A stretch of DNA of 44,387 nucleotides from an uncultured Clostridia bacterium. GTDB lineage: Bacteria; Bacillota; Clostridia; UBA1381; UMGS1253. The stretch covers positions 1-44,387 of the forward strand of contig CAKSHB010000009.1 of the NCBI GenBank assembly GCA_934456295.1, given 5' to 3'. The notes under the pieces are model-generated. The model ran no database searches and was not told the DNA's origin. It was given only the letters and a program-made list of their open reading frames with translations. Of this stretch, positions 29,001 to 36,345 are shown piece after piece (position 1 is the first letter of the stretch; each line of letters starts with the position of its first letter). A program made the position numbers and the translations under genes.

Positions 29001-29258
29001 ATATATCACTATTTTACCTGCGTTCCGTTTGTTGTTCTTATGCTCGGATACGTTGTAAACGACATCTTTGCAAAAAATCCGTATAAAGGGCTTACGCTGC
29101 ACGAAAACGGGGCGGCTGTCGGCGTATTTGCTTACTGTGCGCTGTGCGTGCTGGCATTTGCCGCATTTTATCCCGTTCTTTCAGGATTTGCCGCAGATGT
29201 ATCATATCTCACATCGCTGCAATGGTTTGACAGCTGGATATTCACAGCCGGAGCATAA
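26043..29258 (+). CDS. Fused GT-C membrane glycosyltransferase with PMT/GT39 C-terminal half
   Basis: 1071 residues, polytopic membrane protein in two GT-C modules. First half (~1-450): about ten hydrophobic segments, with WATMAYEGGLQNFY and TDYPPGYMYVLW, a loop typical of DUF2029/ArnT-like enzymes. A charged cytoplasmic-looking linker (~455-500) and a soluble beta-rich insert (~520-640; KWDSMYEGDGFYAEFSPAVQ) follow. Second half (~645-1071): protein mannosyltransferase features GTYFDEIYHART with the catalytic Asp-Glu and THPPLGKLFIALG. PMT enzymes move mannose from a polyprenyl-phosphate carrier to Ser/Thr. The next gene is a plausible donor synthase. AAGGAC serves as RBS. Whether both halves are active is unknown. 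Confidence 0.85.
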   Translation: MSVIYLCTGLFAVLFILMYYSSIIPAISKIPSASKIPVSAVSAQHKKNLYLFVLLIIAALALRFGVAYSVDGHTTDISCFKGWATMAYEGGLQNFYASETFTDYPPGYMYVLWLIGAVKSVFNIAHESAVYTALIKSPAIICDILTGIFIYKLLEKRTNSVLAVNLSFLYLINPAVVVNSSAWGQVDSVFTLFVVLFIYCVCEKKILPACIFYTVGFIIKPQTIIFTPVLLLYLYKALFAEKDEGAKNLKQFALSVGVCAMILILLILPFTRNFDFRPVIEQYISTLASYPYASVNAFNMFALFGGIWRNANEPFLLLSYSVWSYIFIIGIVLSCVYVYIKQKGETNMFLLGAFIITAMFTLAAKMHERYVFPALALLICAFAYQKDKRILLSFCMLSIGQFLNTAAMLYENIERGSTAPPDGAFVPIVCLINIATFIYLAYITFGSKTHAASETTADIKPNSFSKNKKPAVSKPRKAFSIMRSADKAKLTRADAIIMIAVTLVYSAVAFVNLGDMKAPYTKWDSMYEGDGFYAEFSPAVQIDSIRWFTGSYEERNVSVTITDENGLQSSDTISLGSVFCWHDYAVNASVSSVKVETTQYDTSIMEIAFISGGEKLKPTSLTPIGNDCGTDALMDEQDAVVPYFSYMNGTYFDEIYHARTAYEFINGLTPYENTHPPLGKLFIALGVLIFGMNPFGWRIIGTLFGIAMLPCIYLFAKKMFKSTPVSFAVIVLFASDFMHFTQTRIATIDVYITFFIILMYYFMYDYTKKSFYDTPFKKTLIPLALSGLCMGLGIASKWTGIYAGLGLAVIFFITLGRRIYEYKKVMSDRNSPKELICAVAPCKKYCTLTLLWCIVFFVIMPALIYVLSYIPYLRAPGMEGFKSIIDNQTSMFSYHSRLTDSHPFSSFWYEWPIIARPIWYYSADVSDTVKMSISSFGNPFVWWLGIGAFVWCIYKFLRCRSKTALFLIIGYLAQYLPWVGVTRVVFIYHYFTCVPFVVLMLGYVVNDIFAKNPYKGLTLHENGAAVGVFAYCALCVLAFAAFYPVLSGFAADVSYLTSLQWFDSWIFTAGA

Positions 29259-29307
29259 TATGAAAACAGTATGATTAAAATTTAACCTATACGGGAGATT
29301 TAAAAGT

Positions 29308-30270
29308 ATGATAAAATACAGTGTTATAGTACCGCTGTTTAATGAAGAGGCGGTCGTATGCGAAACACATAAACGATTGTCGGCTGTAATGAACCAAACC
29401 GACGGCGAATACGAAATAATTTTTGTAAATGACGGCAGCCGCGACTCCACGGAAACCCTTGTAAAGCAGATAATGCAAAATGACAGCCATGTTTGCCTTA
29501 TAAATTTCTCGCGCAACTTCGGTCATCAGACGGCTATCAGCGCCGGTATGGACAATGCGCGCGGACAGGCAATAGTTGTTATTGATGCGGATTTGCAGGA
29601 TCCTCCGGAGGTAATTTTGGAAATGATTGCACGCTGGAAGGAGGGCTATGACGTTGTATACGGCAAGCGCAGTGTACGCGAAGGTGAAACCGTATTCAAA
29701 AAAGCCACGGCGAAGATTTTTTACCGTTTTCTTGCTTCTCTTACGGATATTGACATACCGACCGACACGGGCGATTTTCGTCTGATTGACCGCAAAGTAT
29801 GCGACGCCATGAAAACGCTCAAAGAGAAAAACCGCTATATCCGCGGTCTTGTCAGCTGGCTCGGCTTTAAGCAGACAAGCGTGCCATATGTACGCAAAGA
29901 GCGTTTTGCCGGAGAAACAAAATATCCGCTGAAAAAAATGCTCAGCTTTGCCGGCGATGCAGTGACTTCATTTTCGGACAAACCGCTCAAAATTGCGGGA
30001 TATGCGGGCTATCTGCTCTCGTTTATCAGCTTCATATATCTGCTCTATGTCGTAATCCGAAAAATTACCGTCGGCGATTTCGGAGAAGGCTGGGCATCAA
30101 TCGTTGCAATAAACCTGTTTTTTAACGGCGTTATACTCATAGTACTCGGAATTATGGGCGAGTATATCGGAAGAATATATGACGAATGTAAGAACAGACC
30201 TCTGTATGTAATTGCCGAAAAACTCGGTTTTGACGATGACAGTGATAACGAAAAAAAGATTAATTCATAA
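29308..30270 (+). CDS. GT2 polyprenyl-phosphate glycosyltransferase (GtrB/DPM1-like)
   Basis: 320 residues. GT-A domain (~1-225) opening KYSVIVPLFNEEAVV, then EIIFVNDGSRDST and the metal-binding VVIDADLQDPPEVI; the stretch DTGDFRLIDRKVCD is conserved in this family. Two C-terminal membrane helices (IAGYAGYLLSFISFIYLLYVV and a second near 265-290) followed by GEYIGRIYDECKNRP are the GtrB signature. It loads a sugar from a nucleotide donor onto undecaprenyl phosphate on the inner face. Located 49 bases after the PMT gene, it probably makes that enzyme's donor for protein or wall glycosylation. GGGAGA RBS. Confidence 0.92.
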   Translation: MIKYSVIVPLFNEEAVVCETHKRLSAVMNQTDGEYEIIFVNDGSRDSTETLVKQIMQNDSHVCLINFSRNFGHQTAISAGMDNARGQAIVVIDADLQDPPEVILEMIARWKEGYDVVYGKRSVREGETVFKKATAKIFYRFLASLTDIDIPTDTGDFRLIDRKVCDAMKTLKEKNRYIRGLVSWLGFKQTSVPYVRKERFAGETKYPLKKMLSFAGDAVTSFSDKPLKIAGYAGYLLSFISFIYLLYVVIRKITVGDFGEGWASIVAINLFFNGVILIVLGIMGEYIGRIYDECKNRPLYVIAEKLGFDDDSDNEKKINS

Positions 30271-30286
30271 TTATTTTTTCCGTCAT

Positions 30287-30312
30287 GTTTACATTTCGCA
30301 TGTTTCGGGTAT
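30287..30312 (+). promoter_or_regulatory. Candidate stress-sigma-type (sigma-B-like) promoter of hpf
   Basis: GTTTAC (30287-30292), 14-base spacer, GGGTAT (30307-30312), close to the Bacillus sigma-B consensus GTTTAA-N12-14-GGGTAT. A sigma-A reading also exists here: TTTACA (30288-30293), 16 bases, TATATA (30310-30315). The two overlap. Confidence 0.4.
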
Positions 30313-30400
30313 ATATATAGTAACTGAAATGATTTTTTGCATTTTAATATGGCAGCAACATAAGATTAAATAAATCAGAAAAGCACATTGGCGAAAATTT

Positions 30401-30418
30401 CCCGTAAAAACGGGTTTT
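30401..30418 (+). other. Small hairpin with T-run just upstream of the hpf RBS
   Basis: CCCGT-AAAA-ACGGG-TTTT. It ends 7 bases before the SD AAGGAG and could act as attenuator, terminator remnant or 5' stabilising hairpin. Confidence 0.5.
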
Positions 30419-30439
30419 AATAAAGGAGTTGATTGTTTT

Positions 30440-30982
30440 ATGATGAATTTTATCATTACAGGCAGAAAGGTTGACGTTACGGACGGACTTCGCGACAGAA
30501 TTCACAAACGCCTCGGAAAGCTTGAAAAGTATTTCAAAGATGACCCCGATGTGCGTGTAACGCTCAGCGTTTCAAAAGACAGACACACCATTGAAGTTAC
30601 AATCTTCTCAACGGGCGTTATATACCGTGCCGAAGAAACAAACACGGATATGTACGCAGCTATTGATACCGTTGTCGACGTAATTGAGCGTCAGATGAGA
30701 AGGCATAAGACGCACCTCGAAAAGAAGCTGAGGAAGGAAGCTTTTGATATTCCTTATGCTGCGCCCGATGTTTCCGAGCCTGACATAGCGGAGGAGAAAG
30801 AATTTAAAGTCGTAAAGGTCAAAAAGTTTGCGTTTAAGCCTATGAGCGTTGAAGAGGCAATATTGCAGATGAATTTGCTCGGTCATGAATTTTTCGTTTT
30901 TGATAACTCGGAAAATGACGCCATAAGCATTGTATATAAAAGAAAAGACGGAAATTACGCTTTAATTGAGCGTGACGAATAA
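30440..30982 (+). CDS. hpf: Ribosome hibernation promoting factor, long form
   Basis: 180 residues, two domains. N-terminal YfiA/RaiA domain (~1-100): FIITGRKVDVTDGLRDRIHK, KLEKYF and VTLSVSKDRHTIEVTIF. C-terminal dimerisation domain (~123-178): KFAFKPMSVEEAILQMNLLG and EFFVFDNSENDAISIVYKRK. Long HPF proteins form 100S ribosome dimers in stationary phase. SD AAGGAG lies about 11 bases before the first of two adjacent ATG codons. Single-gene unit between its own promoter and a terminator. Confidence 0.95.
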   Translation: MMNFIITGRKVDVTDGLRDRIHKRLGKLEKYFKDDPDVRVTLSVSKDRHTIEVTIFSTGVIYRAEETNTDMYAAIDTVVDVIERQMRRHKTHLEKKLRKEAFDIPYAAPDVSEPDIAEEKEFKVVKVKKFAFKPMSVEEAILQMNLLGHEFFVFDNSENDAISIVYKRKDGNYALIERDE

Positions 30983-31011
30983 AGCAAAAATTTAATTTAC
31001 TTTTTAAAAAA

Positions 31012-31038
31012 GGCGCAGCCCGAAAAGCTGCGTCTTTA
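31012..31038 (+). terminator. Terminator after hpf
   Basis: GGCGCAGC (31012-31019) / GCTGCGTC (31027-31034) stem followed by TTTAT; preceded by an A-run. Confidence 0.8.
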
Positions 31039-31099
31039 TATATTGCATTATATTTTTGTGTCGTAATTTATGTTACATTTAAAACTCTGCCAAAAAACT

Positions 31100-31339
31100 C
31101 TACTTTTGCAGTTCCTTTACACAGTTGGAGCAAATATTTTTTCCCTTGAATACAAAAATGTCTTTATCTCCCCCGCAGAAAGTACAGCAAGGCTCATATT
31201 TTTTCAAAACAATCGAATTATCGTCAACATAAATCTCAAGCTCGTCCTTCTCCGCAATATCAAGCGTACGGCGCAGCTCAATAGGAATAACAACTCTTCC
31301 CAGTTCATCAACCTTTCTGACAATTCCCGTAGACTTCAT
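31100..31339 (-). CDS. AbrB/SpoVT-family transcriptional regulator with C-terminal zinc-finger-like motif
   Basis: 79 residues. N-terminal swapped-hairpin domain STGIVRKVDELGRVVIPIEL and RRTLDIAEKDELEIYVD is diagnostic of AbrB/Abh proteins. The C-terminal part has CCTFCGG...NICSNC, a four-cysteine arrangement common in clostridial AbrB-like proteins and probably zinc-binding. Such proteins control transition-state and sporulation genes. ATG at 31337-31339 chosen with GGAG nine bases upstream; a TTG directly before it is possible. Convergent with hpf, divergent from glyS. Confidence 0.92.
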   Translation of the reverse strand: MKSTGIVRKVDELGRVVIPIELRRTLDIAEKDELEIYVDDNSIVLKKYEPCCTFCGGDKDIFVFKGKNICSNCVKELQK

Positions 31340-31446
31340 CAAAAAACACTCCTCTCTGTAATACGCACGCCGATACAAATTATACACACTCTTACGCGTG
31401 TTTTTCTGTACCAAAAAACCTGTGGAAGAAAAAAACTTCTTCTTAT

Positions 31447-31475
31447 ATTGTAGCACAAAACATTTTACCAGTCAA
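31447..31475 (-). promoter_or_regulatory. Sigma-A promoter of the abrB-like gene
   Basis: Minus strand: TTGACT (31470-31475), 17-base spacer, TACAAT (31447-31452). Start near 31440, giving a ~100-base leader. Confidence 0.75.
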
Positions 31476-31602
31476 CATGTAATTTCTTTATATGCAATAT
31501 AAATAGTTTCTTCCTGCATAACATATGCACCGTCATTTTTGCGAATATACCGCATACAAAAATGTTTTTTTCGTCCAAAACGCTTTATTTTTGCGCTTGC
31601 TC

Positions 31603-31631
31603 TTGACTTTTTGCTCATTTTTATATAGACT
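31603..31631 (+). promoter_or_regulatory. Putative promoter of glyS
   Basis: TTGACT (31603-31608), 17-base spacer, TAGACT (31626-31631). The leader would be about 90 bases, too short for a T-box. The region 31340-31729 otherwise holds only the two divergent promoters. Confidence 0.55.
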
Positions 31632-31729
31632 AATAGGGAGATATTTTTGTACATCTGTAAACATACGTATATATTTTATTTATATTTCCAATAAAACTTC
31701 ATAACAAATGAATTCGGAGGTTGATTTAA

Positions 31730-33121
31730 TTGAAAAACACAGAAAAAACGATGGAAAAAATTGTTGCCCTTTGTAAAAGCAGAGGCTTTGTATATCCCGG
31801 CTCGGAAATATACGGTGGTCTTGCAAACTCATGGGACTACGGTCCGCTCGGCGTAGAATTTAAAAATAACGTTAAGCGCGCATGGTGGAAGAAATTTATA
31901 CAGGAATCGCCTTACAATGTGGGTCTTGACGCAGCAATCATCATGAATCCGCGCACATGGGTTGCTTCGGGTCATGTCGGCGGCTTTTCCGACCCGCTTA
32001 TGGACTGCAAGGAATGTAAGGCACGTTTCCGCGCAGACCAGCTTATTGAGGACTTTATGAAATCAAAGGGCGAAACTATCTCCGTTGACGGCTGGAGCAA
32101 CGAAAAAATGCTCGAGTTTATAAAAGAAAACAACGTTGTATGCCCCGAATGCGGCAAAGCAAATTTCACCGATATCCGTAAATTCAACCTTATGTTCAAA
32201 ACCTTCCAGGGTGTTACGGAAGATGCTCAATCGGAGCTTTTCCTGCGTCCCGAAACGGCACAGGGCATATTTGTAAACTTTAAAAACGTACAGCGTACAT
32301 CGCGCAAAAAAATTCCGTTCGGCATAGGTCAGGTGGGCAAATCGTTCAGAAACGAAATCACGCCCGGAAACTTTGTGTTCAGAACACGCGAGTTTGAGCA
32401 GATGGAGCTTGAGTTCTTCTGCAAGCCCGGCACAGACCTTGAATGGTTCGCATACTGGAAAAAGTACTGCATGGACTTCTTAATGAGCCTCGGTCTGCGT
32501 GAGGAAAATATCCGCTTCCGTGACCATTCAAAAGAAGAACTTTCGCACTATTCAAACGCAACAACCGACATAGAATTTGTATTCCCGTTCGGCTGGGGCG
32601 AGCTTTGGGGCATAGCTGACAGAACAGACTTCGACTTAAAACAGCATTCGTCACATTCGGGCGAGTCTATGGAATATCTTGACCCGACAACAAACGAGAA
32701 ATATGTGCCCTACTGCATAGAGCCGTCGCTCGGTGCAGACCGTGTGGCTCTGGCATTTTTGGTTGACGCATATGACGAAGAAAAGCTCGAGGGCGATGAT
32801 ATGCGTGTGGTTCTGCATTTGCACCCCGCACTTGCACCGATAAAAGCGGCAATTCTTCCCCTTTCAAAAAAACTTTCCGATAAAGCAGGCGAAATTTTCA
32901 CAATGCTTTCAAAGAAGTTCCGTGTTGAGTTTGATGAAACGGGTTCAATCGGCAAACGCTACCGCAGACAGGACGAAATCGGTACTCCGTTCTGCATCAC
33001 ATACGACTTCGACAGCGAAAACGACGGCTGCGTAACGGTTCGTGAGCGTGACAGCATGGAGCAGATTCGTATGCCTATAACAGAGCTTGAGAAGTATCTT
33101 GAGGAAAAAACAGCGTTCTGA
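31730..33121 (+). CDS. glyS: Glycine--tRNA ligase, alpha2 dimer type
   Basis: 463 residues, class II aminoacyl-tRNA synthetase of the single-chain type. N-terminal SRGFVYPGSEIYGGLANSWD and YGPLGVEFKNN are the GlyRS signature; a Zn-site-like CKEC...CPECGK insertion follows; motif 2 GIGQVGKSFRNEITPGNFVF, motif 3 IEPSLGADRVALAFLV; anticodon-binding domain from ~350 (VVLHLHPALAPIKAAILPL). Start is TTG (31730-31732): CGGAGG lies 9 bases upstream and no nearby ATG fits. It charges tRNA-Gly in the cytoplasm. Confidence 0.96.
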   Translation: MKNTEKTMEKIVALCKSRGFVYPGSEIYGGLANSWDYGPLGVEFKNNVKRAWWKKFIQESPYNVGLDAAIIMNPRTWVASGHVGGFSDPLMDCKECKARFRADQLIEDFMKSKGETISVDGWSNEKMLEFIKENNVVCPECGKANFTDIRKFNLMFKTFQGVTEDAQSELFLRPETAQGIFVNFKNVQRTSRKKIPFGIGQVGKSFRNEITPGNFVFRTREFEQMELEFFCKPGTDLEWFAYWKKYCMDFLMSLGLREENIRFRDHSKEELSHYSNATTDIEFVFPFGWGELWGIADRTDFDLKQHSSHSGESMEYLDPTTNEKYVPYCIEPSLGADRVALAFLVDAYDEEKLEGDDMRVVLHLHPALAPIKAAILPLSKKLSDKAGEIFTMLSKKFRVEFDETGSIGKRYRRQDEIGTPFCITYDFDSENDGCVTVRERDSMEQIRMPITELEKYLEEKTAF

Positions 33122-33170
33122 TTTTTTCCTGACATGGAGCTTAATACCGACTGAAATTTAATAAATTTTT

Positions 33171-33525
33171 GAGCAAGCCGGATGGTCGCGGGCAAACCGC
33201 CGTGAGGCGTTGTCTGAGGAAAGTCCGGGCTTCACAGGGCAATGGTGCCGGATAACGTCCGGCGGAGGCGACTCCAGGGATAGTGCAACAGAAATAAACC
33301 GCCTGTCTTTGTATAGGTAAGGATGGAAAGGCGAGGTAAGAGCTCACCGGCGCTATGGCGACTTAGCGGCCATGTAAACCCCACCTGAAGCAACACCACA
33401 CCGAATATTTCGGGAAGAAATTAAGCCTGCCCGGCGCTTCTTCATGTAGGTGGCATAAATCATATGGTAACTTATGATGCAGATAGATGACCATTTAAGA
33501 CAGAACCCGGCTTACAGACTTGCTC
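33171..33525 (+). ncRNA. rnpB: RNase P RNA component (bacterial class A)
   Basis: About 355 bases. Conserved blocks: GAGGAAAGTCCGGGCT near the 5' end, GATAGTGCAACAGAAA, GGATGGAAAGGCG with GGTAAGAGCTCACC, and near the 3' end GACAGAACCCGGCTTAC. The ends pair as GAGCAAG (33171-33177) with CTTGCTC (33519-33525), helix P1. It is the catalytic RNA that matures tRNA 5' ends. Located directly after glyS, on the same strand. Confidence 0.96.
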
Positions 33526-33543
33526 TTTTAATTTAAACAAAAC

Positions 33544-33634
33544 CCCGAATTAATAAGGTTGTCATAAGGACGCCTTTGTTACTCGGGAATATTGGCGGAC
33601 AGATGATGTGTATGCATTGCCTGTCCGTTAGTTT
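33544..33634 (+). other. Structured non-coding segment ending in a terminator hairpin
   Basis: Nested pairs CCCGA (33544-33548)/TCGGG (33583-33587) around AAGG/CCTT, then CGGACAG (33596-33602)/CTGTCCG (33621-33627) followed by TTAG and a run of seven T. The last hairpin is probably the terminator of the rnpB transcript; the first may be part of a small RNA or the remnant of a repeat. No ORF here has a ribosome site. Confidence 0.55.
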
Positions 33635-33736
33635 TTTTATAAGCCGTATCCCGTTCTGTTATGTTGATGATTAGCCTTATCAACGAAAAACAACCGCCTG
33701 TTTTTCAGCATAAGTACTGACACATATTGCGTAAGT

Positions 33737-33769
33737 ACAGCCCACAGAGTTTTAAAGCTCTGTGGCTGT
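33737..33769. repeat. Strong inverted repeat (12-bp stem)
   Basis: ACAGCCCACAGAG paired with CTCTGTGGCTGT, one bulged C, loop TTTTAAAG. No T-run on either side, so not a simple terminator. The rest of 33635-33854 shows no gene. Confidence 0.6.
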
Positions 33770-33854
33770 GTTCTCTAAATCAGTTGCTTTTTGAAAGTGT
33801 CCTTATACAATCCTGCTTTTAGTGGATTTTTATTTGATAATATACAAACCGCAC

Positions 33855-35279
33855 TTACGAAACTGCGCCTTCTTTTATAAGTATGTCTCTTACGTTATCC
33901 TTGTCGGGAATTATCCCCGAAGAGGCAATCGCCGCTGCAGTTCCTGCCGCTTGCCCCGTCATAAGGCATGTACCTTGAACTCTTGAGGACGAATGTGCCA
34001 CATGGTCGGCGCTTATGCACCTGCCTGCGGCAAACAGGTTATTAATCTTCTCGGACATAAGGCATCTCAGCGGAATTTCGTAGTAATCACCCTTTATCCT
34101 GCCCCCTATTGCCCCGCTTGAGCTGCCGCCCGGGTTATGTATATCTATAATATAACTGCCGCGCGCAACCGCATCATCAAATCGTTTGCATTCTATTACA
34201 TCGGCTGCCGACAGAGTATATTTACCTGTCATTCTGCGGCTTTCACGCACTCCGAGCGTAGAGGCTGATTCTAAAAGATATGAATTTTCAAAACCAGGGA
34301 TATAGCGTCTTAAGAAATCAATAATGTTGATTATCTGCATTTGTGCCAGATACTCTCCCCTATTTAAGCTCTGCGCATCTGAACCGTCAATATTTATAAC
34401 TCTGCTCATATTTACCGCAACAGTATCCGGTATTGAACCGTACGTCACCAGAACCCTGCCCTGAGGCATAGGCAGACGCTCGCCGCAGGGTTCAAATCCG
34501 CACGAGTTGTAATACGGCAGTTTTTCAAATTCTTCTCTGTCAACATTCATATTTTCATACGTGAGCGCCTTATTGTTAAACATCATAGCCTTTTCGGCAT
34601 CAACTCCGCCCATTCGGAAAAATATTGATACAGGCTGAAGTCTGCCCCTCACACCATGACTTTTTTTTCCGTGTTCGTCTTTTTTGAGCAATGTGTCCAC
34701 ATGGCTTTTTGCAAGTCCCTCATCGGCAAGCTGCTTATATGCCTCCTCCTCGGCTCCCAGCTTATACGGCGCACCGCTTATATATACAAGGTCGGCATCT
34801 CCCGTACAATCAACAAACGCTTTTGCATATATATCCGACATGCCCGACTTTGAAACAACGGTTATTTTTTTAATCTCATCATTTTCACAAACCGCTCCGG
34901 CAAGAGTTGTGTGAAACATTACGTCAACACCGCACCCAATGCACTTGCTGAGCAGAACATACTTGGTGATGTGCGGATTTATCTGTACTTTGCCCGTGTC
35001 CCAATCCGGCGCCGCCGCATATTTCAGCGTAAGTGCACATGCCTCGTTATATATTTCGGCACATATTCCGCCAAAAGGCTCACCCTCTCCGCCGTTGCCG
35101 TCTTTGTTTGCAAAAACCGAACCCATCGGTGTCACAAGACCCAGCGATGCCTGTCCTCCGAGTACACCACTCTGTTCAACCAATGCGGTCTTTCTGCCCA
35201 GACGAGCGCTTGCGACAGCGGCTGCACAGCCGGCAAGTCCGCCGCCTGCCACAATAACGTCATATTCTTTACCGTTCAT
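33855..35279 (-). CDS. FAD-dependent oxidoreductase (FAD_oxidored family)
   Basis: 474 residues. N-terminal dinucleotide motif YDVIVAGGGLAGCAAAVASA followed by the Glu of the second beta strand (TALVEQSGVLGGQAS); KAFVDCTGDADLVY is the conserved internal ATG/GD motif and NLFAAGRCISADHVAHSS the C-terminal FAD contact. This family (PF12831 type) contains glycoside- and hydroxyl-oxidising flavoproteins beside polysaccharide-use genes; no substrate is known. There is no signal peptide, so it is cytoplasmic. AGAGGT precedes the ATG. It is divergent from an AraC regulator and near a sugar isomerase, so probably acts on a carbohydrate-derived molecule. Confidence 0.88.
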   Translation of the reverse strand: MNGKEYDVIVAGGGLAGCAAAVASARLGRKTALVEQSGVLGGQASLGLVTPMGSVFANKDGNGGEGEPFGGICAEIYNEACALTLKYAAAPDWDTGKVQINPHITKYVLLSKCIGCGVDVMFHTTLAGAVCENDEIKKITVVSKSGMSDIYAKAFVDCTGDADLVYISGAPYKLGAEEEAYKQLADEGLAKSHVDTLLKKDEHGKKSHGVRGRLQPVSIFFRMGGVDAEKAMMFNNKALTYENMNVDREEFEKLPYYNSCGFEPCGERLPMPQGRVLVTYGSIPDTVAVNMSRVINIDGSDAQSLNRGEYLAQMQIINIIDFLRRYIPGFENSYLLESASTLGVRESRRMTGKYTLSAADVIECKRFDDAVARGSYIIDIHNPGGSSSGAIGGRIKGDYYEIPLRCLMSEKINNLFAAGRCISADHVAHSSSRVQGTCLMTGQAAGTAAAIASSGIIPDKDNVRDILIKEGAVS

Positions 35280-35328
35280 TTTTTTACCTCTTTTCTGTTT
35301 TTTGATAAAATCATTTTATAAAACCGTA

Positions 35329-35357
35329 TTGCAAAATGATTGTATATTTGATACAAT
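35329..35357 (+). promoter_or_regulatory. Promoter of the second AraC gene with an operator-like palindrome on its -10
   Basis: TTGCAA (35329-35334), 17-base spacer, TACAAT (35352-35357). ATTGTAT (35339-35345)/ATACAAT (35351-35357) is a perfect 7-base inverted repeat with 5-base centre covering spacer and -10, a likely autoregulatory site shared with the divergent FAD gene. Confidence 0.55.
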
Positions 35358-35391
35358 TATTTGTATAAATCAAACATGGCGGTGATGTTAT

Positions 35392-36249
35392 ATGTATGCA
35401 GGCGAGATATTTGAACGGCTTAACCTTTATTCCGTAAGCAGCTTCACATCTTGTGCTGTCTCCCGTAACAGCGAGCAATTCAAAAATCAGTATTCCTACA
35501 AAATAATGCTGTACACACATGGACAGGCATATATGGAAATAAAAAACATAAAGCAAATATGCCGCAGCGGAGATGCCGCATTCCTTATGCCCGGTGACAA
35601 ATACAGGGTACTGAACAATTGCGGTGATTTCACGGTTATAAATATATATTTCGGCTTTCGTTCTTATAATTACGACGATCAATACACGTACCAAAAATAT
35701 TTTGACCCGTCAAAATGCATGGCACGCGAAAATATCGCAGATGCACATGTGCTGAACAGCTCATTTATAACATCATGTCCCGCTGCCGCAGATACAGCCT
35801 CACAGCTCCTTACAGCGAACAGCATTGAAAACATACCGCTTGCGTATATTCGGAAATCACTTTTGTGTGCAATAATTTCAATGCTTGTCACCTCTTCTGC
35901 CGACAGAAATGAGATGAAAATAAAAATAACCGACTGCATAGACAAGCGCCTTTCCGACGGCATAAATGTATCGGCTGCGGCGGATTTTTTAAATATTCAC
36001 CCTGTACATCTCAACAGGCTCATAAAAAGATACATGGGGTGCAGCGCCTCCGAATACATCACGCGCAAAAAACTTGAACGCGCAAAAATCTATCTCACGG
36101 AAACTGACATGAGTATAACGGAAATTGCGTATTCTTTGAATTTTTTTGATGAAGCACACTTCTCAAATACATTTAAATCTCATGTCGGCACTACCCCTTC
36201 GTCTTACAGAAAAAGACTGAATTTTATTGCTTCTTGTGACAAATGTTGA
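35392..36249 (+). CDS. AraC-family transcriptional regulator
   Basis: 285 residues. N-terminal sensor domain is a cupin-type AraC_binding fold (AYMEIKNIKQICRSGDAAFL, MPGDKYRVL). C-terminal double HTH (~185-280): VSAAADFLNIHPVHLNRLIK and ITEIAYSLNFFDEAHFSNTF, ending GTTPSSYRK. GGTGAT lies before the ATG. Divergent to the FAD oxidoreductase, which it probably controls, and 97 bases before the sugar isomerase gene. Confidence 0.9.
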   Translation: MYAGEIFERLNLYSVSSFTSCAVSRNSEQFKNQYSYKIMLYTHGQAYMEIKNIKQICRSGDAAFLMPGDKYRVLNNCGDFTVINIYFGFRSYNYDDQYTYQKYFDPSKCMARENIADAHVLNSSFITSCPAAADTASQLLTANSIENIPLAYIRKSLLCAIISMLVTSSADRNEMKIKITDCIDKRLSDGINVSAAADFLNIHPVHLNRLIKRYMGCSASEYITRKKLERAKIYLTETDMSITEIAYSLNFFDEAHFSNTFKSHVGTTPSSYRKRLNFIASCDKC

Positions 36250-36260
36250 TAATTTATCAA
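36246..36260. promoter_or_regulatory. Palindromic operator candidate for the DeoR regulator
   Basis: TTGATAA-T-TTATCAA, perfect 7-base arms, immediately upstream of the isomerase promoter. The same octamer GTTGATAA recurs at 38087 and 38126 in front of deoR/MATE, and its complement at 36352-36359. Confidence 0.5.
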
Positions 36261-36275
36261 AATATTAAATACTGC

Positions 36276-36303
36276 TTGACATTTATTGACAAATTGATAT
36301 AAT
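36276..36303 (+). promoter_or_regulatory. Sigma-A promoter of the TIM-barrel isomerase gene
   Basis: Perfect TTGACA (36276-36281), 16-base spacer, perfect TATAAT (36298-36303). Confidence 0.8.
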
Positions 36304-36345
36304 AGTCTATATAACTCAATATAACCAAAAAGGAGCGGATAACCC

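Noticed and set aside
31472..31654. 60-codon minus-strand ORF between abrB and glyS
   Set aside because: No SD, overlaps the glyS promoter and the abrB -35, composition like non-coding DNA, and no family resemblance.
31632..31729. T-box leader for glyS
   Set aside because: The leader from the predicted start is under 100 bases and contains neither the T-box sequence nor an antiterminator/terminator pair.
33562..33633. Short ORFs across the structured segment after rnpB
   Set aside because: Open frames exist in two registers but lack start codons with an SD, and the sequence is dominated by inverted repeats ending in a terminator.
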